In this document: piece by piece, positions 1 to 11,714 of the stretch
Layout: the number at the start of each line of letters is the position of its first letter
How positions within the stretch are numbered: the stretch's first letter is position 1
Assembly: GCF_033118175.1 (NCBI RefSeq)
Contig: NC_083681.1
Location: forward strand, 17,874,001 to 17,938,000
DNA: 64,000 nucleotides
Source: Dama dama
Taxonomy: Eukaryota; Chordata; Mammalia; Artiodactyla; Cervidae
Direction: 5' to 3'
The notes under the pieces: generated by a model
What the model was told of the DNA's origin: nothing
Databases searched by the model: none
What the model saw: only the letters and a program-made list of their open reading frames with translations
Made by a program: the position numbers and the translations under genes

Positions 1-697
1 AGCATGGAGGTTTCTCAAGAACTAAAAGTACAACTACTCTTTGATCCAGCAATCCCACTACCGGGCATATACCCTAAAATAACAATATTTCAGCATGACG
101 CATGTACCCCACTCGTCATTGCAGCACTGCTTACAATAATAGACCGGACATGGAAACAACCCAAGTTGTTGCCAACAGATTAATGGATAAAGAAGAAGTG
201 ATACAAATATGCAATGGAATATTACTGAGCCATAAAAAGAATGAAGTTGGGCAATTAGTAGAGATGTGGATAGACTTAGCGTCTGTTATACATAGTAAAA
301 TATGTCAGAAATAGAAAAAATATCATATTTTAACTCATGTGTGGAAACTAGAGAAGCTGTACGGTTGAATCTATTTCTAAGATAGGAATAGAGATGCAGA
401 TATACAGAACAGACATATGGACACACGGTGGTAAGGGGATGGTGGGACAAATTAGGAGTGTAGGGTTGACATATATGCACTATAATGTGTAAAACAGATA
501 TCTAGTGGGACATGGCTCTAGAGAACAGAGAACTCAGCTGCATGCTTTTGTGGTGACCTGGATGGGTGGGATGAGGGTGTAGGAAGAAGGTCGAAAAGGG
601 AGGGCATACATGTATACATATAGCTGATTCACTTCCTTGTACCACAGAAATTAATGCAGTGTTGTAAACCAATCATACTCCAACAACAACAATAAAA
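1..697 (+). mobile_element. L1 3' end (ORF2 C-terminus and 3' UTR)
   Basis: Bases 1-300 translate in pieces to the L1 ORF2 C-terminal signature (FDPAIPLPGIYPK, CTPLVIAALLTI, TWKQP, YAMEYY). They carry stops and a frameshift. A 3' UTR follows and ends in an A-rich tail near 690. The element is cut by the left window edge and is clearly more decayed than the ruminant L1 copies at 8.7 and 63.5 kb. Confidence 0.85.
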
Positions 698-721
698 GAA
701 TGTCAGGGGAGAGACACCATA

Positions 722-770
722 CGTGCACACACTCATACACCCACACACACACAAGCACGTGCACACACAT
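722..770 (+). repeat. CA-rich low-complexity tract
   Basis: Interrupted (CA)n with intervening gt and ct units lies just beyond the tail of the L1 at 1-697. Confidence 0.6.
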
Positions 771-779
771 TTATATTTT

Positions 780-3700
780 TACTAAAATAAAATTGTGTTC
801 TATACAGTATTCTGACAGTTTTAACAACTTTTTATCATGAAAAATCACATATATCTTTAGGGTCTTTTTTTGCCAGTATATGTATATACTTTGTGTATGT
901 GTATGTATATATTTGCCAGTTTTGGTTAGGGCATATGTATTTCTTCCTAGATTTTCCTCTAAAATATTTATTGTCATTTAAAAAAAATTAGACTTTTAAT
1001 TAGTCTCAAAATTTTATCTTTTTCAGTGTTGTGTGATGGTATTTAATTTTTAAAGTTTTTTAGAAGGCTAATGCCATTTAGTAAATTGACCATTCTTTCT
1101 CCATTGATTTAAAATACTAGTTTGTGATATATTAAAAATTACATACACAGATTTGCTTTTGAATTCTTCCTTTTGACCTAATAATCTTCATTTCTATAGA
1201 AATAAAAATTTTTATTATAGTCCATTTTATTTATTCCAATATCTGATTCTTCCTTGGTAGTCCTGTTCATGAATTTTTGGCTACTATAGGTATTTATTCT
1301 TTTATACAAATCAGTAATTTTAAGATTTACTGTATAAATAAGAAAACATGTTGAGACTATAATTAGAAATGCATTAAACTCATATATTTATTTTGAGAGG
1401 ATTGATAATTTTGTAATGTTGAATCTTTGTATTATGAAATGTGGAATTTTTTTTATTTGTTCAGTTTCTGTTTTCTGTTAAGTTTTTTTTTTTAATCTTA
1501 CAAAGTTATTTTTATTTTTTTTTATTAGTTGGAGGCTAATTACTTCACAGCATTTCAGTGGGTTTTGTCATACATTGACATGAATCAGCCATGGAGTTAC
1601 ATGTATTCCCCATCCCGATCCCCCCTCCCACCTCCCTCTCCACCCGATTCCTCTGGGTCTTCCCAGTGTCTGTTAAGTTTTAATAATTTTTGTAGGGTAA
1701 CTTCTATGCCTTTCTTATTAAGTGTATTCTTATGATTTCTACAGCTTTCATTGCTACTTTGAATAGGCTGTTTCCACATTTCTACTTCTTGGTCTTTACT
1801 GCTAATATAAAAAAAGCTGTTGATTCTTTCTCTATTTATTTTATATTCAGTTACTTACAGTGTTTACTTAGTTCTAGTAGGTGTTTTTTCTTATAAAATT
1901 CTATTGTGTATTTTTGGACAAAAATGCAAGAAAGAGCATTGAAATTAAAAGACTTTCTAGGTTTTCTAAGTGTACATTCTTTGTTAGCAAAACCAGATTA
2001 TTTTGTTTCTTCTATCTCATAGCATCTGCTAGAATCTCCAAGATGATATTGAAGAACACTTGTGGTAACAAGCTTATTTGCCCATTTCTGGTTTTATTTG
2101 GAATGTTCTTCTGATTTTTGAATAGCAACATTTATTATATTTGAGTGGTTTCTTTATATCCCTGTTTTGCTTAAAATTTTTATTAGAACTGTTCAGTTTC
2201 AGACTTTTCAGAATCTACTAATAAAACAGTATTATTTTCTCAGTTTTAAAGATACCATAGTTTATGCTTATTTACTATTAAACTACTTTTTCATTTGTGA
2301 TATGAGTACTACTTGGTAATAATGTATCATTCTTTTATAGATTGTTAGACTGTATTTGCTACTATTTTATTAATAGCAAATATTCATAAGAGAATATGAA
2401 CACTGTATAGTATACTGTATATGTATACTGAATAGTATACTATATCAAGTTTTAGCATTAAGGCTATGTGGGCTAAATAAAAAAGTATTGAGTAGTTTTA
2501 ATTGTTTCCTATGGCCTGAAAATATTTAACTTTGGAATTATACATTTTTAAAGGCTATCCAAAATTCCGGTTGCCCATTTCTTCTTGGGTCAATTTTTGT
2601 CATTTATGTGCTCCTAGAAAATTATCCATTTATATTACATTTAAACATTTGTTGGCAGAACATTGTATAGTTCTTTTGTGATTCCTCTATTTGTCCCTGA
2701 TAAGAACTATATCTTCTTTCTCACTCCTAATTTAGTTTTAATCTACTAATTTCAGTTTTTATCTTTTAATTTTTTTTGAATAACTAAATTTATTTATTTT
2801 TTCCTTTATTTTTTATTAGTTGGGAGAAGTATCTTTTAATTTTAAGCTAAATATTAGTTTTCTTAATTGAAAGTTTTAATTTACTTATTTTGTTGCTGAA
2901 AATATTTATGACACATATTTTTATTTGAGTACAGTGATTATTTTGCCTCATAGAATTTTGAATGAATTAGTTTCCTTTTCATTGATTTCTAGAAATTATA
3001 ATTTCAGTTTTTTCTTTTAATTCGAGAAAGGGTGGTGTTTCACTTCTAAATAGATTTTTTATTACCTTTTTAATGTGTTTATTATTGTTATTGATATTAT
3101 TATTAGCAATTGTGATCTGCAAATTGTACTTAAAATTATGTTATTGAAATTTTGTGGCTAAGTACTTCAGCAATTTTTGTAATTTCTTCAAACATTATAA
3201 ATATGCATACCTGTGTACATAAATATACATATGTGTACATGTATTGGCTTTGTTACTAAATTTGATTTATGTTAATGTCATTTTTCTAATACTTTTTACA
3301 ATTTTATAGTTCTTGATATTTATTTATCTATGACTGTTTTTTAATCTTTGATCCTTTTAGTTCTGTAAAAGGCTTGTTACAGTTTATTAATGACATTTGA
3401 TTTTTATTAAATTTTTATTTTATTGAATATTTTGTTGTATTTATTTTTATTTAATTTCTCTATGATTTTGCTCTTTTTTTCTGAGATCAATTTCATTCTG
3501 AGAGTGATATATTAAAGTTTCTCACTGTAACCCAACTCAAATTTCCTCTATAGTTTTATAGATTTTTTCATTAGATTAAATTTAAATTTTAAAATGTATT
3601 GCACCTATATTGAAATATCATTCACATATAATAAAATTCACTCATTTAAAGTGGATTTTTAGATAAATGTGCAGCTGATATCACAATCAAGTTTAGAATC

Positions 3701-4439
3701 TTTTATTACTTCATAAATCCCATACTCATTAGCAATCAATTCCTAATTGCTAATGCTTAATATATTTAGCTATGATTTTCCAGGTTTATGTTTCTTAGGT
3801 CTTATTTGTAAATTGTGATTTTTGTTGTCTAATGGCTCTCTCCTGATTAGCACTTTTAATGTTAATTCCAGCTTGCTTGATATTAATACTACTTCTCTCT
3901 TGCTTTTTTTCTTCTTTTAGCTCTTTGAAATTTTTGTCTAACATCTATCTTCAATCTTTTTTTAAAATCATCTTATTTTCTCTAATTTAAAAGTTATTTT
4001 TTATATATGTAATTCTTTTTTTTATATATGTAATTCTTATATAATGGATTGAAAATTTCTACCACTTGATTGGCATATTCATTTTTTTTTACAGTTAATG
4101 AAATGCATAAATAATGGCTTCCTTTTTCAATCTTTATTTATGATAATCATTTATTAATGTTTTACTTTTTAAATTTTCCTTACTTTTGTGTTTTGATCAT
4201 GTTGAATATATATTTTTTTCACCTTTGTAGTTTGAAAGTTCTGTCTGTTTTCCCATTTCATTACTAGTTAACTTTCCTTTCTTGTTACTAAAGTTAGACC
4301 TGTGTGTTTTCTTCATCTTTTAAAAACAAAATATCACTAATTTCCCTACTAAAAATGTATTATTTTTCCTAGTTGCCAGATCCCATTAAAAGAGGCCTTT
4401 AGCATTTTGTTAGTACTTTTTCTTTTTTCCCCTTCCCCA
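780..4439 (-). mobile_element. Ancient antisense L1 remnant
   Basis: The AT-rich stretch contains scattered phrases that match reverse-complemented L1 ORF2 in the expected order, for example the regions around 1090-1130, 2020-2110, 2590-2780 and 3490-3560. Around 3600-3770 it resembles an old L1 3' UTR, possibly a second fragment. No frame survives. Assignment rests on remembered LINE phrasing and the borders are approximate. A young L1 tail at 1487 lies within it. Confidence 0.5.
1487..1668 (-). mobile_element. 5'-truncated young ruminant L1 3' end with TSD
   Basis: The body (about 1524-1668) is the reverse complement of the ruminant L1 3' UTR, ending in the attagttggaggc terminus and a T-rich tail. 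It is flanked by perfect 13-bp direct repeats (tctgttaagtttt) at 1474-1486 and 1669-1681, so its ends are exact. The tail contains a 15-nt non-A interruption (see findings). Confidence 0.9.
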
Positions 4440-4448
4440 TTGTTTCTT

Positions 4449-4642
4449 CCAGGCTTCCCTCATAGCTCAGTTGGTAAAGAATCTGCCTTCAGTGTGGGAG
4501 ACCTGGGTTCGATCTCTGGGATGGGAAGATCCCCTGGAGAAGGGAAAGGCTACCCACTCCAGTATTCTGGCCTGGAGAATTCCATGGACTGTATAGTCCA
4601 TGGAGTTGCAAAGAGTTGGACATAACTGAGCAACTTTTACTT
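4449..4642 (+). mobile_element. Bov-tA SINE
   Basis: It has a tRNA-Glu-like head (ggcttccctcatagctcag, box B near ggttcgatctc) joined to the Bov-A body (cactccagtattc... gagttggacata...). It is flanked by 9-bp repeats ttgtttctt at 4440-4448 and 4643-4651. Confidence 0.9.
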
Positions 4643-4651
4643 TTGTTTCTT

Positions 4652-5471
4652 TGCGACCTCCCAAATCTTGGGTGTTGCTGAGGTTGTTTAGTTCCAGATT
4701 ATCAATAAAATTTACCTTGTAGTTGTCAGTTGTTTCACTTTCTCCCTATTTCTGTAATCTATATTTACATTTTACATTACAAATTTGCAACAACGAAAAA
4801 AGCTGTCATTGACAGATTGTGTGTTGCAGGGTTCATTACTCCTTGATGTTTTTACTTTTTCCATCTTCTTTTACCAGAATACCTCTTCTGTATTTGTTGT
4901 TTGGTTAAAGTGTTTTCTCAATTATTTCTGAATCTCTGTCAGATATCTTGGATGTGTAATGAATCATTAGATTTAAATTCTGTCAGTATTCCACATATAT
5001 TATTTCACTATCATCTAGCTTCAGGAATTGCAAATGAGAATAAAAACTGCTTGTTCTTTCCTGCAACTTAAAAGATTTTCTTATCTCTGTATTTCAGGAA
5101 TTTAAGTAGATGTACAGTAAAATTTAGTTTAGTTTAGCTACACTTAAATATATGACATATGCTGTGTTCTTTGGAGAGGGAAAGAGATGCCACACATGCA
5201 ATAAGGAAGAAATTCTCGTAAACTAATAGAAACTTTCTATTTAACTAACCCTTCATAACCTTATATTAACCCTTCATTGATAAGAATCTTTCTTTTTTAC
5301 TATTATCCCAACAGTTTTACTTATTTAATATTAAGTACTCAAGCTAAAAGTTTTTATCCCATCTCACCAAGGTGCAAATGAGACTATATTGATAGCTCAG
5401 ATTCTAAACAATTTTCTTTAAAATTGCACTTTAGGCAGTGAGATTTATTTTGTCTTTCTTTGTTATTTTTA
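4652..5471. other. Intron sequence, no confident feature
   Basis: AT-rich sequence without a gene. Parts around 4860-5100 vaguely resemble antisense L1 ORF1, but I cannot support that. Confidence 0.5.
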
Positions 5472-5480
5472 GACATATAT

Positions 5481-6036
5481 AGTCAGTTCAGTTCAGTTTA
5501 GTTGCTCAGTCGGGTCTGACTCTTTGAGACATCATGGACTGCAGCACACCAGGCTACCCTCTCCATCACCACTCCCAGAGCTTGCTCAAACTCATGTCCA
5601 TCAAATCAGTGATGCCATCCAACCATCTCATCCTCTGTTGACCCCTTCTCCTCCTGCCTTCAGTCTGTCCCAGCATCAGGGTCTTTCCAATGAGTCAGTT
5701 CTTTGCATCTGATGGCCAAAGTATTGAAGTTTCAGCTTCAGCATCAGTCCTCACAGTGAATATTAAGGACCAATTTCCTTTAGGATTGACTGGTTTGATC
5801 TCCTTGCAGTCCAAGGGACTCACAAGAGTCTTCTCCAGCACCACAGTTCAAAAGCATCAATTCTTCAGTGCTCAGCTTTCTTTATAGTCCAACTCTCACA
5901 ACCATACATGACCAGTGGAAAAACCATAGCTTTGACTAGATGGACCTTTGTTGCAAAGTAATGTCTCTGCTTTTTAATATGCTATTGAGATTTGTCATAG
6001 CTTTTCTTCCAAGGAGCAAGCATCAAGCGTCTTTAA
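5481..6036 (-). mobile_element. BovB LINE 3' end (antisense)
   Basis: It begins with the BovB tail (cagttcagttcag) and runs through the reverse complement of the C-terminal ORF2 region (phrases such as catccaaccatctcatcctctg and gcatcagtcctcacagtg). It is 5'-truncated near 6036 and followed at once by a Bov-tA in the opposite orientation. A 9-bp repeat (gacatatat) brackets the pair at 5472-5480 and 6221-6229. Confidence 0.92.
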
Positions 6037-6041
6037 TTATA

Positions 6042-6220
6042 GGGCTTCCCTGGTGGCTCAGATAGTAAAGAATCTGCATGCAATACGGGAGACCTGGGTT
6101 TGATCTCTGGGCTCGGAAGATCCCCTGGAGAAGGGAAAGGCTACCCACTCCAGTATTCTTGTCTGGAGAATTCCGTGGACCGTATAGTCCATGGGGTTGC
6201 AAAGAGTTGGCCATGTCTGG
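6042..6220 (+). mobile_element. Bov-tA SINE lacking its last ~20 nt
   Basis: The body is standard from gggcttccctggtggctcag to gttggccatgtctgg. The usual gagcgactaagc terminus is missing. It has no TSD of its own; it shares the gacatatat repeats with the adjacent BovB fragment. Confidence 0.88.
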
Positions 6221-6369
6221 GACATATATGATATTTCCTTTTAAACTCTGGGATGTAGAGACTTATTTATTTGTATATTGTCATGGCAATAGAATTATAT
6301 TCTTAAAAAAGTGTCATCTGGGTCTCAAACATAGTTGACAAATGTCTTATCATCTTGCTAGGTAAAATG

Positions 6370-6753
6370 ATTTTTCTTGATGAATACTATAAGCTGTCAC
6401 TTATATGTGGAATCTAAAAAAGCCAAACTCATATAGACAGTAGAATGGTGGTTACTGGGGAACTAGGGGAAATGGGGAGCTATTCTAAGTCCCAGTTAGA
6501 AGATGACTAAGTTTTGGAGATCTAACGCATTGCATTTTGATTATAGTTAACAATTTTTCCTTATACATTGAAAGTTTAGAGCAGATTTTAAATATTCTCA
6601 CCACAAAAAGAAGAAATTGTAGTTATATGAAATGACAAAGGTGCAAACTAATGGTACAGTGCTAATCATTTTGCAGTATTTAAGTGTATCAAATCAACAC
6701 CTTGTAGACCTTAAACTTGCACCATGTTATATATCTAAGTAAAGCTGGAAAAA
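6370..6753 (+). mobile_element. Old L1 (L1M type) 3' UTR
   Basis: The order of phrases (ttatatgtggaatctaaaaa, agtagaatggtggtta, ggagatctaa, ttctcaccacaaaaa, caaatcaacaccttgta, taaagctgga) is that of old mammalian L1M 3' ends. The subfamily is not assigned. Confidence 0.8.
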
Positions 6754-6829
6754 TTGTTTAAGAAGATAGTTATTTCCTTAAAGTGTTGAAATCTCTTGGA
6801 CTTGAAATACAGTTGTGGTATCATCTTCA

Positions 6830-7836
6830 TAATGGCAGAAAGCAGAGAGGAACTAAAGAGCCTCTTGATGAGGGGTAAGAGAAGAGTGAAAAATCTGGCT
6901 TAAAAAAACTAAGATCATGGCATCCAGTCCATTGCTTCATGGCAAATAGATGTGGAAAAAGCAGAAACAGTGGCAGATATTATTTTCTTGGGCCCCAAAA
7001 ATCATTTTGAGGCTTCCCGGGTGGCACTTGTGGTCAGAACCTGCCTGCCAATGCAGGAGACATAAAAGACATGGGTTTGATCCCTGGGTTGGGAAGATCC
7101 CCTGAAGGAAATGGCAAACCACTCCAGTATTCTTGCCTGGAGAAGCCCGTGGACAGAGGAGCCTGGTAGGCTATAGTCCATACGGTCACAAAGAGGCAGA
7201 CACAACTGAGGTGACTGTTAAGTTGGATATGACTAAAATGACATACGCACATACACAGATCACTATGGATGGTGACTGCAGCCATGAAATTAAAAGATGC
7301 TTGCTCCTTGGAAGAAAAAGTATGACAAACCTAGACAGTGTATGAAAAAAACAGAGATGCTACTTTGCCAACAAAAGTCCATATAGTCACAGCTGTGGTT
7401 TTTCCAGTAGTTATGTATGGATGTGAGCGTTGGACCATAAATAAGGCTGAGCACTGAAGAATTGATGCTTTCAAATTGTGGTTCTGGAGAAGACTCTTGA
7501 GAGTCCCTTAGACTGCAAGAAGGTAAAATCAGTCAATCCTAAAGGAGGTCAACCCTGAATATTATTTGGAAGGACTGATGCTAATGCTGAAGCTCCAGTA
7601 ATTTGGCTACCTGATGTGAAGAGCCAGCTCATTGGAAAAGACCTTGATGCTGAGAAAGGCTGAGGGCAGGAGGAGAAGCAGGTGACAGAGGATGAGATGG
7701 TTGGATGGCATCACTGACTTGATGGACATAAGTTTGAGCAAGCTCTGGGAGATGTTGAAGGACAGGGAAGCCTGGTGTGCTCCAATCCATGGGTTTGCAA
7801 AGAGTTGGACCCAACTTCGCGATTGAACAATAACAA
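6830..7836 (+). mobile_element. BovB LINE 3' part, split by a SINE
   Basis: Bases 6830-7010 (atggcagaaag... cttgggccccaaaaatca) and 7258-7836 (gatggtgactgcagcc... gaacaataacaaca) form one BovB ORF2 C-terminal segment with its 3' tail. The frame is broken repeatedly. The gap at 7011-7257 is a Bov-A2-type SINE. Confidence 0.92.
7011..7257 (+). mobile_element. Bov-A2/Bov-tA-type SINE nested in BovB
   Basis: It starts ggcttcccgggtggcac and carries the Bov-A body and a degenerate tail. BovB sequence resumes immediately after it, which shows the insertion is younger than the host BovB. Confidence 0.85.
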
Positions 7837-7967
7837 CAGAAGTCAGACAGAATGCTAGGCATTGATGATATATCAATGAGCAAGACCTGCATTTTTTTTC
7901 TTCCATGCAAATGTTTTACTCATTTAATACTGTGTACAACATCACAGTATATTATACATCATCTAGT

Positions 7968-8235
7968 ATTAGACAGACTTCACTTTGAGACCTGGGTCTG
8001 TTACCTACAATTGTATGCACTTGGTCAAGTTTCTTAGCATTCCTCACTTTTAAAATGGGAGTCGTGTGGCTGATTCATATCAATGTATGACAAAACCCAC
8101 TGAAATGTTCTGAAGTAATTAGCCTCCAACTAATAAAAAAAAATAAAATGGGAGTCATTAAAAATATCCACTTGATGGGAGTTTTTAAAAGTATTAACCT
8201 ATAAAAATATTTGGCATGCCACTTGGCACTAATTT
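7968..8235 (+). repeat. MIR SINE, split by an L1 tail
   Basis: It shows the MIR core order: gacctgggtctgtta, acttggtcaagttt, cctcacttttaaaatggg, then after the insert tattaacctataaaa and ggcatgccacttggcac. The match is diverged, as expected for this old family. Confidence 0.72.
8064..8143 (+). mobile_element. 80-bp L1 3' end with TSD
   Basis: The very short L1 tail (tggctgattcatatcaatg... cctccaactaataaaaa) has perfect 13-bp repeats taaaatgggagtc at 8051-8063 and 8144-8156. It landed in the conserved core of the MIR. Confidence 0.93.
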
Positions 8236-9662
8236 CTCCATTCTTACTGGAACTATCTAATTCAATGAATATAATCTTTTAAAGACTTTGCAGCATTTCT
8301 TTGGTATCTTTGACTCTGCTGTTTTCACTCTGAAGTCTAACTTCTACATTGCTAATTAATTAGCAACTCATTCCACTACCCCTTTCCCCGACCATTTCGC
8401 ACTTACTACTTGCCCTCCCCTGACTATGTTGGACTCTTCCACCTACCTGTTTCATTCATATTTCATTACCGTCTGTCTTTTAGACTTCTTGTTCCCTCCT
8501 CGTTGGCCTTCTGAACACCTACTTTTTCTACAAATTGCCTGTCAAACTTTATCTACTTGAGGAGAAAGTCAGATGTTCATTTTTTCCATATTTCCATAGC
8601 AAAAAGAAATGCAAAAAAGCAAAATGGCTGTCTTAGGAGGCCTTACAAATAGCTGTGAAAAGAAGGGAAGCAAAAAGCAAAGGAGAAAAGGAAAGATATA
8701 TGCATTTGAATGCAGAGTGAAAAGACAGCCTTCAGAATGGGAGAAAATAATAGCAAATGAAGAAACAGACAAAGGATTAATCTCAAAAATATACAAGCAA
8801 CTCCTGCAGCTCAGTTCCAGAAAAATAAATGACCCAAACAAAAAATGGGCCAAAGATATAAAAGACATTTCTCCAAAGAAGACATACAGATGGCTGACAA
8901 ACACATGAAAATATGCTCAACATCACTCATTATCAGAGAAATGCAAATTAAAACCTCAATGAGGTACCATTACACGCCAGTCAGAATGGCTGCTATCCTA
9001 AAGTCTACAAGCAATAAATGCTGGAGAGGGTGTGGAGAAAAGGGAACCCTCTTACACTGTTGGTGGGAATGCAAACTAGTACAGCCGCTATGGAGAACAG
9101 TGTGGAGATTCCTTAAAAACCTGGAAATAGAACTGCCATATGACCCAGCAATCCCACTTCTGGGCATAGACACCAAGGAAACCAGATCTGGAAGAGACAC
9201 GTGCACCCCAATGTTCATCGCAGCACCGTTTATAATAGCCAGGACATGGAAGCAACGTAGATGCCCATCAGCAAATGAATGGATAAGGAAGCTGTGATAC
9301 ATATACACCATGGAATATTACTCAGCCATTAAAAAGAATTCATTTGAATCAGTTCTAATGAGATGGATGAAACTGGAGCCCATCATACAGAGTGAAGTAA
9401 GCCAGAAAGATAAACACCAATACAGTATACTAACACACGTATATAGAATTTAGAAAGATGGTAACTATAACACTATATGCAAAACAGAAAAAGAGACACA
9501 GATGTACAGAACAGACTTTTGGACTCCATGGGAGAAGGCGAGGGTGGGATGATCTGAGAGAACAGCATCGAAATATGTATATTATCAAGTGTGAAACAGA
9601 TCGCCATTCCAGGTTGGATGCATGAGACAAGTGCTTGGGGCTGGTGTACTGGGATGACCCAG

Positions 9663-9698
9663 AGGGATGGGATGGGGAGGGAGGTGGGAGCGGGGTTC
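9663..9698 (+). other. G-rich tract of L1 3' UTR (possible G-quadruplex)
   Basis: Several runs of three or four G lie within 36 nt (ggg, ggg, gggg, ggg, ggg, gggg). A conserved polypurine, quadruplex-prone tract is a known property of L1 3' UTRs. Confidence 0.6.
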
Positions 9699-9797
9699 AG
9701 GATGGGGAACACATGTAAATCCATGGCTGATTCATGTCAATGTATGGCAAAAACCACTACAATATTGTAAAGTAATTAGCCTCCAACTAATAAAAAA

Positions 9798-9893
9798 TAA
9801 CTGGGAAAAGAAAAAATAAAAAGCAAATTATTAAAGCCAGTTAAAAACACTTTGCAATAAAAAATATATACAACAACAACAACAAAAAAAAAA
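9798..9893 (+). other. Candidate 3'-transduced segment
   Basis: Non-L1 sequence (starting ctgggaaaag, containing cacttttgcaat-like and acaacaacaacaac motifs) lies between the L1 3' terminus and the terminal A10 tract, inside the target-site duplication. Confidence 0.65.
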
Positions 9894-11714
9894 TGAATGC
9901 AGAGTTCCAAAGACTAGCAAGGAGAGATAAGAAAGCCTTCCTCAGCAATCAATGCAAAGAAATAGAAGAAAACAATAGAATGGGAAAGACTAGAGATCTC
10001 TTCAAGAAAACTGAGCAACCAAGGGAACATTTCATGCAAAGATGGGCTCAATAAAGGACAGAAATGGTATGGACCTAATGGAAGCAGTAGATATTAAGAA
10101 GAGGTGCAAGAATACACAGAAGAACTGTACAAAAGAGATCTTCATGACCCAGATAATCATGATGATGTGATCACTCACTTAGAGCCTGACATCCTGGAAT
10201 GTGGAGTCAAGTGGTCCTTAGGAAGCATCACTACGAACAAAGCTAGTGGAGGTGATGGAATTCCAGTTGAGCTATTTCAAATCCTGAAAGATGATGCTGT
10301 GAAAGTGCTGTACTCAATATGCCAGCAAATTTGGAAAACTCAGCAGTGGCCATAGGACTGGAGTAAAGGTCAGTTTTCATTCGAATCCCAAGAAAGGCAG
10401 TGCCAAAGAATGCTCAAACTACCATACAATTGCACTCATCTCACATACTAGTAAAGTAATGCTCAAAATTCTCCAAGCCAGGCTTCAGCAATATGTGAAC
10501 CGTGAACTTCCAGATGTTCAAGCTGGTTTTAGAAAAGGCAGAGGAACCAGAAATCAAATTGCCAACATCCCCTGGATCATCAAAAAAGCAAGAGAATTCC
10601 AGAAAAACATCTATTTCTGCTTATTGACTATGCCAAAGCTGTTGACTATGTGGATCACAATAAACTGTGGAAAATTCTGAAAGAGATGGGAATACCAGAC
10701 CACCTGACCTGCCTCTTGAGAAACCTGTATGCAGGTGAGGAAGCAACAGTTAGAACTGGACATGGAACAACAGACTGGTTCCAAATAGGAGAAGGAGTAT
10801 GTCAAGGCTGTATATTGTCACCCTGCTTATTTAACTTTTTATTTGCAGAGTCCATCATGAGAAATGCTTGCCTGGATGAAGCCGAAGCCAGAATCAAGAT
10901 TGCCAGGAGAACGTATCAATAACCTCAGATATGCAGATGACACCAATGTTATGGCAGAAAGTGAAGAACTAAAGAGCCTCTTGATGAAAGTGAAAGAGGA
11001 GACTGAAAAAGTTGGCTTAAAGCTCAACATTCAGAAAACTAAGATCATGGCATCCAGTCCCATCACTTCTTGCCAAATAGATGGGGAAACAGTGGAAACA
11101 GTGGCTGACTGTTATTCTGGGCTCCAAAATCATTTCAGATGGTGATTGCAGCCATGAAATTAAAAGATGTTTACCCCTTGGAAGGAAAGTTATGACCAAC
11201 CTCGACAGCATATTAAAAAGCAGAGACATTACTTTGTCAACAAAGGTCCATCTAGTCAAGGCTATGGTTTTTCCAGTGGTCACGTATGGATGTGAGAGTT
11301 GGACTATAAAGATAGCTGAGCACCAAAGAATTGCTGCTTTTGAACTGTGGTGTTGGAGAAGGCTCTTGGGAGTCCCTTGAACTGCAAGGAGATCCAGCCA
11401 GTCCATCGTAAAGGAGATCAGTCCTGGGTGTTCATTTGGAAGGACTCATGTTGAGGCTGAAATGCCAGTACTTTGGCCACCTGATTCGAAGAGTTGACTC
11501 ATTTGAAAAGACCCTGATTCTGGGAAAGATTGAGGGCAGGAGGAGAAGGGGACGACAGAGGATGAGATGGTTTGATGGCATCACCGACTCGATAGACATG
11601 GGTTTGGGTGGACTCTGGGAGTTGGTGATGAACAGGGAGGCCTGGTGTGCTGCAGTTCACAGGGTCGCAAAGAGTCATACATGACTGAGCAACTGAGCTG
11701 AACTGAACTGATAG

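Larger units (their letters stand above)
8718..9893 (+). mobile_element. Young ruminant L1 3' part nested in BovB, with extra 3' sequence
   Basis: It contains the L1 ORF2 C-terminus (MRYHYTPVRMAAI, WECKLVQPLWRTVWRFLK, ELPYDPAIPLLGI, CTPMFIAAPF, YTMEYYSAIKKNSF) and the 3' UTR to cctccaactaataaaaaa near 9797. An 11-bp repeat tgaatgcagag at 8707-8717 and 9894-9904 gives exact borders. About 95 nt of foreign sequence lies between the L1 terminus and the final A tract. Confidence 0.94.
8598..11714 (+). mobile_element. BovB LINE, 5'-truncated, interrupted by L1
   Basis: About 1.9 kb of BovB (8598-8717 and 9905-11714) covers the region after the endonuclease, the reverse transcriptase and the 3' tail ctgaactgaactga. 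RT landmarks are SGGDGIPVELFQIL (10244-10285), VQAGFRKGRGTR (10518-10553) and the catalytic YADD codons at 10930-10941, followed by YGCESW. Stops and frameshifts split the frame, for example after QQIWKTQQWP at 10355. It is not functional. The unit is 5'-truncated at about residue 350 of the normal protein (estimate). Confidence 0.95.

Noticed and set aside
4449..4642. tRNA-like heads of the SINEs as tRNA genes
   Set aside because: They are tRNA-Glu-derived SINE heads joined to Bov-A bodies and cannot fold as complete tRNAs.
8845..9297. 150-codon open frame as a gene
   Set aside because: It is the L1 ORF2 C-terminus of a truncated element inside a TSD.
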